DNA of 64,000 nucleotides from Trematomus loennbergii (Eukaryota > Chordata > Actinopteri > Perciformes > Nototheniidae). Both the position numbers and the translations under genes were made by a program. The DNA lies in assembly GCA_012861695.1 (NCBI GenBank), contig JAAOOA010000159.1, positions 376,001-440,000 on the forward strand, given 5' to 3'. The notes under the pieces were generated by a model. It did not search any database. It was given only the letters and a program-made list of their open reading frames with translations, and was not told where the DNA came from. The stretch's first letter is position 1. Each line of letters begins with the position of its first letter. This document shows, one piece after another, positions 43,496-53,570 of this stretch.

Positions 43496-43904
43496 TGTCG
43501 TGGCCCATTCTTGTGGGATATCTAAAACTGTGCCACGTCAACAGGGATCCGCTTCTTGACTCACACGTTAAAAACCATCCAAATAAAGCTCTGTAGGCGC
43601 TGATTTCTTTGCCTTCCTTGGCCGATTTATTTACTTCCATATATTTAAACAAACAAAATAAACAAAATGATCAGTGTAACGTGAGGTCAAAGACTGTTCC
43701 GATTCCCCGTTCATTGCTGGAGACGATTTCCACGTCACGCTCAGTCCCACCCCTTCCTTATATAACAGGTGTGGCTCACAGTAAATCAAAGTTTTCCTCC
43801 GAATATTTAATTCGGTACTAATACATAAATGGAAAGAATATATTAAGATCTAAATTAATAAGAAAATAATACACTCATTGTCAACACAGAAAATGGCTCT
43901 AACA
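43496..43904 (-). repeat. BEL/Pao 5' LTR
   Basis: 409 bp; differs from the 3' LTR only by one extra T (in CGAATATTTAATTCGG) and an extra TAA (AATTAATAAGAAAA). I could not match the first bases after it to a tRNA 3' end with confidence. Confidence 0.9.
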
Positions 43905-43909
43905 AACGT

Positions 43910-44482
43910 ATTATGGTTATAAAGTGATATTAAGACAATAATACATTCACCTTTATTTAAAACATAAATAAGTAATTGATCCGAACATCGCTGTTTATTT
44001 GGTCACTAAAAAACTAGTTTGGTTTTTGGTGAATCTTTCCAGATCTTCAAAGACTTTGTAGTCAATGTAGTGGGAAAAGTACCTCATTGACTCCAGTCGG
44101 CACGGGCTGTAGGGTCATCTTGACTAGTGTTATGGATGTGGTCTCCATTTGACCATGCTCATAGAAACAAAGCTTGCATTCCTGAGGCAATTCTAATTTG
44201 TCATGGCTCCACTTAAAATAAAAACAACAATAAGACATACGTGCTACTCTTGGCCCACAGAGGGCAATGTCTTTCCAGCTCGTCCCTATCTGTCTCTCTG
44301 TCTGTGTCTGTGCGCTCACGGAGCCTCCTGCATCTTCCCCCCCTTCTTCTTGACCCTCTTCTATCCCAGGTGTGAAATCCTCATCTCTCTCATCATCTGA
44401 GAGCTAAAAATCTGAATCTCCCTGAACTATCTGGTACAGAAATGTCTGCTTCATTTCCGTCTCCTGCAACAATATTGAGTCA
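43910..44482 (-). pseudogene. piggyBac-like transposase N-terminal remnant
   Basis: Minus-strand frame 44,062-44,319 (TSWKDIALCGPRVARM, MTLQPVPTGVNEVLFPLH) continues after a frameshift with FSHYIDYKVFEDLERFTKNQ, resembling the start of the piggyBac DDE domain (P..YF..F....). No catalytic residues remain. The BEL/Pao element is inserted downstream in it. Assignment rests on a short stretch and is tentative. Confidence 0.4.
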
Positions 44483-45772
44483 TTAACCCGTTAAGCCCTG
44501 AGCCTGTTTTTCAGGTCTCAGGCTCGAAAATGACATTCCCAGAACAAATGACCATATCTTCCCTTCTAAAAGGGTTACATTAATAATCTTTTTTCTCAAA
44601 GTAATAATAAACCTGTGAGTTGGATTGTAGAAAAGTCAGAACAATATAGATGTTTTTATTTTAAAGAAAATTCAGATTGAACATAGTAATAAACTGTAAA
44701 TTATAGTGTCCGTTCAAGAATTCTTTTTTACTTATAGTGAAAACTACCCTTGGATGATGGGTTAGTAGACTAAAAGATTTAGGAATGCAAAGTACAACAT
44801 ATCTAAGTACCTGTATCAAGATTGATGCAAAACAAGTGATATTTGACCTTTTTAGAGAGATTTAGCAAAAGAAACCACTTCTGGGGTCATTTGGGTGGAT
44901 TTTCCATATCTCTGGCCCCCCTTGGTCGATTTTGATGAATGAAATCTCTTTATAACCCAGGTTGCCAACTCTCACGCATCTGGCACACGCTTTCACTCTC
45001 AATCTCACGCTCTCACGCTGCCCAAACTATTCTCACGCCAAAAACGCTGGGTTACGTATTGTAACCCTTGTTACATTAACACAGGCAGAGCCCTCTACTG
45101 GACTCTATGGGTACTACCCTCTATGCAAGCATTCACTACTGAGATTTCTATAGACGTAGCCGCACCGGGGCGGGCCTACCTGAATGCGCGCGCATCTCAC
45201 CGTCATCCAACAACATCATTCCACCCTACTGCCCCTGACCGGCTTTTCTGGTCAGCAGCTGCTGCCCCACATTCTCCTTTAACCCGGTTGTGACCGTGGA
45301 GAAGTCTGGGCTGCGGCTGAGAGAGCAAACTCTGCTGCGCGTACCTCGCTGAAAGTGTGCTCAACAAACAGTGCTGGGGCCCCCCTCCGCCCATAGGCAG
45401 ATGGGGAGAATCCCCAGCCCTGTATGGGCTCACTGTGCACCTACCTCCCTGAGTCCCTAAGGATCACATGGAGAGTGCAAGTGCCCATGCCCCACACTCA
45501 AACACTGACCCCGTGCAGAGTGTGTGTGGACTAAAGTGTGGAGGGCTACTCTCCTCCTGCCCTGTAAGGCCCAGCGCGCACCTCGCCCATCCCGGACCCC
45601 TCAGAGGGCCCGGGAAGGCGAAGGTGCATTACGTCCGGGGAGGGGGTCAGATGCCAACTGACCCACAGCCCCCCCCTTCCTCACCAGTCCTGTGTTGCCC
45701 CAGCAAGCACAGACGCGGAGAAAGAGCCAGATATGTCGAAGAGCTAAAACCTTATGAAGGGCCTGGCGTCGA

Positions 45773-46779
45773 CTAAGACGCCGCTGTGCATATATCCTCC
45801 ACACTCACACTGTTGAATAAGGCTGTTGACACAGCTACAGCCCGTGTGGAGTGCGCATGAATCCCCGTAGGGCAGGCCCTCCCCGCCTGTCCGTAGGCAT
45901 GTGCAATGCACTCGCAGAGCCAGCCTGCCAGGCGTTTCTTGGACAGACCTTTCCCGATCACACTGCCCCCGAAGAACACGAACAGCTGTTTGGTGCGTCT
46001 AAGGGCAGCCGTGCGCTCCACATAACATGCTAGCGCACGCACCGGCAGAGGAGGTGCAGTTTAGCTTCCCTGGCCCCACCATGGGGGGGAAGACTAAAAC
46101 CCCCTAACTGAATAGCCCTCGACCTGAACGCAGTCCTTAGGCTCTTGGCCACAAAGGAGGGGTTCGGTCTGAGTGTCGCGCCGCTCCGGTCACCCCGGAT
46201 CAGTAAACAGCTCGGGTGCACCGACAGAGCGGTTAACTCGGACACTCTTTTGGCTGACGTTAAGGCAAGAAGCAAAGCTGTCTTCCACGACAGTGCTTTT
46301 AGGGAGGAGAGCTCCAGAGGCTCAAATGGTTCTGAGACCAGAGCCTCGGCACTAGGGGCAGGTCCCACTGCGGGGTGGAGGCGTGCACTGCTGGGCGCAG
46401 CCTCCTGACCCCCGGGTAAAACCGCGACATGAGTGGATTCTGCTCTAGCTGCCTGGATAGACTGAATAACGCTGTCAGACAATCCACCCTGTCTCAGCCT
46501 GTCCCTCTCAGGAGCCAAGCCTGGAGAGGTTGGCCGAGAGTGGGTAACGCCCCGATTGCACCTGCCTCCTGAGACATCGCCCCCCAGAACTGGGGAACCG
46601 CCCAGGGCTGGCCCACCTTCATCTGTGTCATTTCTGAGTACCACGGCGCCCCGACGCGGTCCGGAGCCACTAGAATGACTGACAGACGTTCTCGCCTCAC
46701 TCTCCACAGGAGAGGGAGAATGAGACGCAGCGGTGGAAAGGCGTAGAGAGCAGCTTCCTTGGCCATGGCTCGTGTGCAA
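45773..46779 (-). pseudogene. DIRS tyrosine recombinase (two frames)
   Basis: First frame (46,030-46,779): SLKALSWKTALLLALTSAKR, the catalytic-arginine region TSAKRVSELTALSV, and LRPNPSFVAKSLRTAFRS. Second frame (45,773-46,042): RRTKQLFVFFGG and the H-x-x-R box HSTRAVAVSTALFNS, then SVEDICTAAS and a stop where the conserved tryptophan would follow. The two frames overlap by 13 bp through a frameshift and the C-terminal tyrosine end is not readable. Confidence 0.8.
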
Positions 46780-48343
46780 ACGCGTCCACCCCCAAGGGCG
46801 GGTCGTCGCTCAGGGCCATGGAGAACCACAGGGCACAGTGGCTGTTGCATCGGCTGGCGAACAGGTCCACTTCCGCTCTCCCGAACTGGGCCCAGATCTG
46901 CTTCACCACCTCCGGGTGAAGCACCCACTCGCCTGGCATGGGGCCGCCCCTCGACATGGGGTCGGCCCCTCTGTTCTCCAGTCCCGGGATATGGAGGGGT
47001 CTCAGAGATAACACCACCTCTGAAGCCCATAACCACAGCTCCTCCGCTGTGGTCAACAAGGCGGCGGAGCGAACTCCCGCCGCCTTGTTGATATAAGCCA
47101 CTGTGGTGCTGTTTCGCTCCTGACCATTACATGTCTCCCCTGAATTAGGGGCATGAAATGCCGGAGACTAACACTACTACCGCCCGTAGCTCTAGGAGGT
47201 TGCTGTGTCGAGACTCTGTAGAGCCCAGCGCCCACCTATAGCCCTCTTCAGGCAGGTCCCTCCCCATCCTGTTCTGGATGTCCGTGAACACTGTGATGTA
47301 GGAGGTCACCCGTCCCAGTGGAGACCCCCTCCGGAGGTGATCCGGGGACCCCCAAAACCGGAGGTTGCCCTCCACTGAGGGGGGGATGGTCACCAGCCGC
47401 CGTTTGTGCCTCTTGGGATCCAAACGCAGGCTGGAGAACCACCTCTGCAGGCGGCGCATATGTAGTAACCCCAGCGGGACCACAATGTGAGCAGCCGCCA
47501 TGAGACCCAGAGTCTGCATGACAGTTAAAGCTGTCACTGTCGCCCCCTGTCGCAGCCTGTGCACCGCCCGGAGAAGGGACGCACGTCTGCTCTCTGACAG
47601 GGTGGCGCGTAGCGCGTCTGCATCGAGCACCACTCCCAAATACAACGCCTGTTGGTGAGGTATGGGGGTGCTCTTTTTCCAATTGATCGCAAAGCCTAAT
47701 TTGGTTAGGTGTGTGATCAATCGTGCTGTGCAAACATTGCCTGTTCCCGGGACCCAGCCATGACTATGAGGTCGTCTAGGTAAAAAAAACTCTCATGCCG
47801 TGGGCGCGCAGCGGTTAAGCGCTGTGGCCACACATTTGCTGAATGTGCGTGGGGATAGGGAATAGCCGAACGGCAGCCTGTTGTACTCGTAGGCTATCCC
47901 CTGGAAGGCAAAACGCAGATACTTTCTGTGCTCTGGAGCAATTTCTACATGAAAGTACGCGTCTTTCAGGTCGATGGTGGTGAACCAATCGCCTGGCTGC
48001 ACAAGCCCCAGTAACTGTTTCATAGTTACCATGCGGAATTTCCTGCAGGAAATTGGCGATTCAGGCCCGGAGATCTAGAATAGGTCTGAATTCCCCTGTC
48101 TTCCTGAAGTACATGGAATAAAGACCACTTTTCTCTGTGCTGAGGGTGCACAACAGACACAGCCTGCTTTCTGCAACCAGAGCCCGAATCTCTTGAGAGG
48201 AAACCCATCTCCTCCTGGGAGGACAGATTTACCTCTCGCATGCCCATAAAAGGAGGTGGGACGCTGCAAAACTGGAGTGAATAGCCCCGTTTCAGCGACC
48301 TGTCCATCCACCTTATTAGCACAGCTGAGTTTCCATTCCCCAT
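46697..48343 (-). pseudogene. DIRS RT-RNase H region
   Basis: RT: GDWFTTIDLKDAYFHVEIAP and FAFQGIAYEYNRLPFGYSLS (47,793-48,032). After a frameshift: LTKLGFAINWKKSTPIPHQQ and YLGVVLDADALRATLSESRR (47,145-47,720). RNase H and linker: VFTDIQNRMGRDL, SRHSNLLELRAVV, then AYINKAAGVRSAALLTTAEE and FGRAEVDLFASRCNSHCALW (46,697-47,101). The usual second RT aspartate pair falls in a gap between frames near 47,760. Confidence 0.8.
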
Positions 48344-48484
48344 AACATTGTGTTTATGGACAAGCCCTCAGCTGTGGGGCCGCAGCTATGAAGCTGTGAT
48401 ACTCTCTGGTGACCCGTTCCGCCGCAAAACTCCCCATGAATGGAAGATTTGCCCATGGAGGGTCGACACAGAAAGGGCCGATTA

Positions 48485-48695
48485 TTTACTGAGGTCCTGA
48501 ACGCACCGCCTCGCTCTTGTGTGAGCGCGCGCTCCACCATAATGCTGTTTTCACACTATGGTAAACTGCATTAATCTGAGTCCTTATAGGCTAGTGTGTT
48601 CTACTGAGGTCCCTGAACGCACCGCCGTGCGCTCTTGTGAGTGCGGGTTCCGCCATAATGCAGCCCTTACCACCACTACGGTAAACTGCATTAAC
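48485..48695 (-). repeat. Direct duplication inside the DIRS gag region
   Basis: TACTGAGGTCCTGAACGCACC...GGTAAACTGCATTAA at 48,485-48,575 recurs at 48,600-48,692, about 115 bp downstream with ~85% identity. It adds to the decay of the Gag frame. Confidence 0.65.
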
Positions 48696-49538
48696 TGCAT
48701 CTCTAGCAATGAGCGAGTAGCCCACACACCCGCCGCCATGATCATCATCCAGGGAGAGTACAGCGCACCGCGGCCACTCTTTTACGAAGGCAAAAGAGCC
48801 TTCTGGGCGGTAGACTTCCATGGATGCCGGACCCGGAAGGAATGGCGAACGTGAATGGCACCGCCTCGGCCATATCCTGGTCCCCAAACACTCGAAGCAG
48901 AGGTGGTGGGGATCGGCGCCCGCTATCTAAGCCAGGGCATGAAGGACAGGCCCTGGTCTCCTGGAGGTATGATAACTCTTTCTTCTTCTTTCAAAACGTC
49001 TTATCTCTGCTTCAGATGTTGCCCGCTCGCTGAAGAGAAAGGGATGATAGTCAGGAGGCGAGGCCTCCTTTTATACGGTGAGATGCGCGAGCATTCAGGT
49101 AGGCCCGCCCCGGGGCCGGCTACGTCTATAGAAAACTCAGTAGGTGAATGCTTGCATAGAGGGTAGTACCCATAGAGTCCAGTAGAGGGCGGAGCCTGTG
49201 AGAGATATAACATGAACCGGCGATCGTTTTTGGTTGGTTATTTACAATGTTGAGTTGACAGCTGCTCAAGCTGTCGATCCGCTCCCTCCCCGCCCCACCA
49301 CTCTTAACAACGTTAACAGACAGCAGAGCAGTGGGAGCCGGTTGGTCAATCCCCGACCCGTATTGCGCATGCGCAGATCTAAGATCCAGTAGAAATGATA
49401 AAGTAAAAGTCTGCTGCTTATTGTTCTACTAGGCCAAAATAGAGTCACAGAGTATATGAGAGTGAGAGTGTGTTAATTCATATATTTGGCAGTTTGGAGT
49501 AAGTCTGTAGATTTGTTTGTGTGTGTGTGTTTCATGTA

Positions 49539-49793
49539 TAGGCCTCTCACGATAATTAATTTTGTTGGATACATTTTCCAAATTATTGCGATAAACGATA
49601 ATATTGTCGGCACTGTTGTATGACCATTTTAGACCACTGACATAATGATAATATATAATAATAATTGAAGTACATCCTTTCAAACTGCTAGTCACATCCT
49701 CATGTAAATGGCAATTTATCGAGGTCAGAAAAGTTCGAGTTCATTTTTATTTATCGTACGATAAGTCAATGAATTGCTTATCGCGACAGGCAC
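49539..49793. mobile_element. 255-bp MITE of the hAT family at 3,664-9,424
   Basis: TAGGCCTCTCACGATAATTA at the left and TTATCGCGACAGGCAC at the right; the interior is collinear with the outer ~180 bp and ~130 bp of the 3,664-9,424 element (GTACATCCTTTCAAAC joins CTAGTCACATCC). A clean 8-bp duplication is not seen. Confidence 0.7.
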
Positions 49794-50726
49794 ACAATAA
49801 AACAGTGGAAACAAACATGTTTGACTTTCATTAGTGAATGAAACTGTGTGCCCTTTATAGTCTGTGTCCATTATTGTGTATTTGTATATATTGTATATAT
49901 ATCCTATATATATGCTAAGTTCCCGCTGCTGACACGATAGCAGTCATTTCGTGCGCATATGTGTAATTAAACCCATGATATCAAAATCTCACTCCAGCCA
50001 GGTACCCAAAGTTGGCAACCCTGTTATAACCGCTAGAGCCAACGGAATCGAGGGGAAGTTCTACACACACCAACACTTAACAAATAAGGAGTGAGAGTGA
50101 CGCATAGCCAAAACCGGAAGCTGCATACACTCTGGTGGCTACCATTAGCAGCTAACTTTCTTTCTCCGATTTTTACATAAAAAATTGAATTATGGATTAT
50201 AAATACTTTTTTCAAAGCAACAGATACATTATCAACCTATGGATCAACCGATTCAGCCGCGTTTTTTCTTTTTCGTTTTAATGCCATTGAACACGTCTTT
50301 TGACCTAATTGACAGCTACGGTGAGACGATCTCCCGTAAAAGCTCCGTAAAGGTACGTGTTGTGATGTCTGTGTTTGCTTCCCCTGTCGTGTGTTCGAAT
50401 CGCTCAGGGATGATACTATACCTATATAATCAGTGGAGTCTCAGCTTTAATCGGATATATTGTATGTGCAGCTACGATAAGTAATAAGGGTATCTTTATC
50501 TTGAGTTCTGTGCCAAAGTCAGTTTGCATTCTTTCGCTCAGGGGTCATTTAGACGCTTCTTATGAGACTTGTGTTTTGTTTTGGTAAAATGGTTCATATC
50601 TTCAGTTAGCTGAGATTCTTCCCGTTAATCTGGTGCTACACATTAATAGTTTCATAAATGTTAAGAAGCCCTGAGACACAGTCTCGAAAGAAAAACTGTG
50701 GGGGGCTCCAGTGCTTAACAGGTTAA

Positions 50727-51012
50727 GTCCATGAAGATGGTCCTGACCTCCACTAGAATGGACATTTATAAAAGGGCTGTTATTTCAAAACTTGAATTAT
50801 TTAATTGCTTTCAGAACTAATTATATAGTTCCTCACATGTTAATAAACAAGAACATATATGATTTTCATGGTAAAAAATTACAATTATTCAACAATATTT
50901 GACTTCTCCTCCTGCTTCTATAACATTTTGTTTTTGGTATGCCAAGAAACAAAAGAAAGAGGAACTTCCCAGCATGCAATTTTAACCAATGACATATCAC
51001 TGGAAAGACCAG
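50727..51012. other. Unassigned 5' flank of the minisatellite
   Basis: AT-rich sequence between the piggyBac-type element and the 33-bp array; no element recognised. It is the NLR intron between exon 4 and the RING exon. Confidence 0.4.
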
Positions 51013-51774
51013 GATGTCCTCTGTACAGTACATCAGGGACTGATAGATGTCCTCTGTACAGTACATCAGGGACTGATAGATGTCCTCTGTACAGTACATC
51101 AGAGACTGATAGATGTCCTCTGTACAGTACATCAGGGACTGATAGATGTCCTCTGTACAGTACATCAGGGATTGATAGATGTCCTCTGTACAGTACATCA
51201 GGGATTGATAGATGTCCTCTGTACAGTACATCAGGGACTGATAGATGTCCTCTCTACAGTACATCAGGGACTGATAGATGTCCTCTGTACAGTACATCAG
51301 GGACTGATAGATGTCCTCTGTACAGTACATCAGGGACTGATAGATGTCCTCTGTACAGTACATCAGGGATTGATATATGTCCTCTGTACAGTACATCAGG
51401 GACTGATAGATGTCCTCTGTACAGTACATCAGGGACTGATAGATGTCCTCTGTACAGTACATCAGGGATTGATAGATGTCCTCTGTACAGTACATCAGGG
51501 ATTGATAGATGTCCTCTGTACAGTACATCAGGGACTGATAGATGTCCTCTCTACAGTACATCAGGGACTGATAGATGTCCTCTGTACAGTACATCAGGAC
51601 TGATAGATGTCCTCTGTACAGTACATCAGGGACTGATAGATGTCCTCTGTACAGTACATCAGGGACTGATAGATGTCCTCTGTACAGTACATCAGGGACT
51701 GATAGATGTCCTCTGTACAGTACATCAGGGACTGATAGATGTCCTCTGTACAGTACATCAGGGATTGATAGAGT
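51013..51774 (+). repeat. 33-bp minisatellite (23 copies) with a higher-order repeat
   Basis: Unit CCTCTGTACAGTACATCAGG + GACTGATAGATGT, 23 head-to-tail copies with few variants (GGGATTG, CTCTCTACAG, AGAGACTG, one copy with a 1-bp deletion). Since 33 = 11 codons, both strands stay open and give spurious proteins of 200-300 residues. The variant pattern of copies 5-8 recurs at copies 14-17. Confidence 0.95.
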
Positions 51775-51877
51775 AGCTCAAAAAAGTAAAAGGAGATGCA
51801 TGTTAACAAAATGTCCACTACAGTGGACATTTTCAATGGGCTGGGTCCCAGGAGGTTATACTTAAGCAATAGCTCAC

Positions 51878-51990
51878 GACAGGCCGTGGTATATGCTCAT
51901 TATATCACAGCTAAGGGGCGTGGTTCGGCCCGACGCGAAGCGGAGGGTCGACAACCCCCTTAGCTGTGATATAAGCTATTGCTTTTATAA
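51878..51990. other. Long hairpin with CCCGACGCGAAGCGGAGGG loop
   Basis: Arms GCAATAGCT and TATATCACAGCTAAGGGG pair with CCCCTTAGCTGTGATATAAGC and TATTGC downstream. The loop region holds CCCGACGCGAAGCGGAGGG. The same loop core sits between different arms at 53,573-53,700. It marks an end of a hairpin-bearing non-autonomous element. Confidence 0.75.
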
Positions 51991-52178
51991 AACGCTTACC
52001 AAGTGTGGCAATATGAAAGAAAAATACACACTCTAATTTAAATAGTTTTTATTAGTAAATAATGATGTTCACAATAAAATAGTCCCTCCGTTGCCTTCTG
52101 CACGAAACATAGTGCGAGGTGGTTGCTATGCAACAACACTAACAGCTAGCAAACATATTAGACAGATCCATTATTTGG

Positions 52179-52630
52179 CTATTTATTTACATTAATTTGT
52201 ATGTTGCCGTTTATTGTGCAGCTGATGCTGAAAAGCTGTCCAGCATCAGCAGCATGGCTTACGTGGTTACTTGTATAGACTGAGGTTGTTCTAGGCTGTT
52301 GCTTGGCGTGGCGAGAATATTGCTCCACTTTCTTCGGTCCCCGAGATTCGGCTTCCAGTAGCTCTGGAGAGAGCTTTCGCACCTGTGGCCACTAACGGTC
52401 ATCATTTCTCTGCTTTGTTTCAAGACCCGCATCAGAAAGCTTTTGAATGGTGATACCTTTCCAGTTGGTCTACCTGCTCTTCACGTAGCTCTACATGTCG
52501 TCGTTTAGGTGCTCTCTGGAGATAGGCACTGCTCAATCCACTCCTCCATAGTAAGACCCCCCCCCCCCCCCGGAGGTCGAAATTAATCTTAAATGTTTCC
52601 ATCTTATGCTTTGTAAGTTTGTTTCGTAAC
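52179..52630 (-). pseudogene. Possible Crypton/DUF3504-type N-terminal remnant
   Basis: Minus-strand frames METFKINFDLRGGGG..., ELREEQVDQLERYHHSKAF and VRKLSPELLEAESRGPKKVE...TSVYTSNHVSH follow one another with frame changes and one stop. The L..L...HHSK stretch resembles the start of Crypton-type (DUF3504) recombinase proteins, but no catalytic motif remains; the identification is weak. A C15 run at about 52,557-52,572 interrupts it. A 10-bp hairpin (GCTGATGCTG/CAGCATCAGC) is at 52,219-52,249. Confidence 0.3.
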
Positions 52631-52647
52631 GGAAGAAATGAAAATAT

Positions 52648-53100
52648 ATTTATAAACGGACAAGTCAAATCAAGCAATCTGATTGGTCGATAGCGTTTTT
52701 GCTGACCTTTTTGATTACAGATTTGAAAACATCGTTGCTTGCTTTAAAAGTAGCACAATTCATTATGTCAAACCTTGGAAAGTATCTAGATATCCCTGCC
52801 CTAATGCCAAAGGAACTGCACACTGAATATGTTTTGCCGTTTGATGTCTATGTCTGGACCGCTGCGTAAAAAGGAGGGTTTCTGCCCCGTTACTTCTCCG
52901 CTGTTTTCTTGTCCCAGTTTGAAAAGCAAACTGCAAGCAGTTTGCTTTCAGCCCAACTGTACAGTATACAGTTTTTCTCAGACGCGGAGGGATACTGACT
53001 TGTTGTGAAAAGTAACTACATTTCTACCCGTGGTATACGCTCAGTATATCACGGCTAAGAACCAATCAGATTGCTCGATTTGACTTGTCCGTTTTATAAA
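52648..53100. mobile_element. Small element with TATAAACGGACAAGTCAAAT ends
   Basis: TTTATAAACGGACAAGTCAA...CAATCTGATTGGT (52,648-52,686) is inverted at 53,061-53,100 (ACCAATCAGATTG...TTGACTTGTCCG). Between them is a 180-bp segment duplicated at 53,886. CCGTGGTATACGCTCAGTATATCACGGCTAAG near 53,028 is one half of the hairpin seen at 51.9 kb. Confidence 0.65.
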
Positions 53101-53570
53101 CATACATGAATACCCCTGATTTAATATGAGGTGCTGTAGAGCTCTGGGTGCTGATGTTCCCTCTTCTGATTTATCTCAGCATGTCAGTGACCACAGGAGC
53201 AGGATCTCAACACTGACAGGTTTTTGTAACAGAGCGTCACAAACTTTACACTCAAGTTGTAACTTTTAAAGTCGTGTGAATACGAGGGGGATATGAATGT
53301 TACTTTGTCACTTCATTCGTGTTGCCAGGTACACATGTGTGTATTTGTATTGACTCTACATGTAATCAGTTACATCTGCTAATGCTAAACACAACCAGCT
53401 CACCAGGCTATTACTGTTATTAATAAACATCTTAAAATACATCTCAAAAGATGCTGAGGTAGTCAACACTTTTTGTTGGAAGATTTATATTGTTTCAAGT
53501 ATTATTGTCATTTAAAACCATGTCATAACACTGATACATTGATAATATAAGTAAGGGATAATGTGCAGCG
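53101..53570. other. Unassigned sequence
   Basis: Intronic, no gene or repeat end recognised. Confidence 0.4.

Larger units (their letters stand above)
39029..43904 (-). mobile_element. BEL/Pao LTR retrotransposon, young, internally deleted
   Basis: 3' LTR 39,029-39,433 and 5' LTR 43,496-43,904 (element reads on the minus strand). Target duplication AACGT is perfect (39,024-39,028; 43,905-43,909). The LTRs differ only by a 1-bp and a 3-bp indel. The interior has Gag and protease, the first RT residues, a short piece before integrase and the integrase C-terminal region; most of RT, RNase H and the integrase core are missing. The order Gag-PR-RT-IN and the Gag domain identify BEL/Pao. Confidence 0.9.
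45051..49212 (-). mobile_element. DIRS-type tyrosine-recombinase retrotransposon (decayed)
   Basis: Ends are inverted: 45,083-45,200 (GCCCTCTACTGGACTCTATG) recurs inverted at 49,077-49,200. On the minus strand it carries a Gag-like region (about 48.3-49.05 kb, many stops), RT (48.3-47.2), RNase H (47.2-46.7) and tyrosine recombinase (46.78-45.77), the DIRS order. No target duplication, as expected for recombinase-mediated insertion. About 4.2 kb, with several frameshifts. Confidence 0.85.
44958..50023. mobile_element. hAT element containing a DIRS retrotransposon
   Basis: Left CAGGTTGCCAACTCTCACGC, right AAGTTGGCAACCCTG; 8-bp duplication TTATAACC at 44,950-44,957 and 50,024-50,031. The hAT body is short (CTCACG repeats); the bulk is the DIRS element and a small hAT at 49,539. 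Confidence 0.85.
44487..50722. mobile_element. piggyBac-type element family A, host of nested hAT and DIRS
   Basis: Left CCCGTTAAGCCCTGAGCC after TTAA (44,483-44,486), right GTGCTTAACAGG before TTAA (50,723-50,726); the same family as 10,605-11,416, whose interior matches 44,487-44,690 and 50,150-50,360. Its own sequence is about 1.2 kb; the rest is the hAT at 44,958-50,023 and its contents. Confidence 0.8.

Noticed and set aside
45051..49212. Phage or bacterial integrase
   Set aside because: The tyrosine recombinase is linked to RT/RNase H between inverted termini, which is the DIRS retrotransposon arrangement.
51013..51774. CRISPR-like array
   Set aside because: Copies are directly adjacent, with no unique spacers; the genome is eukaryotic.
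50866..51776. Long ORFs of 200-305 codons on both strands over the 33-bp array
   Set aside because: The unit is 11 codons long and free of stops in several frames, so open frames are automatic. There are no start context, splice sites or domains.
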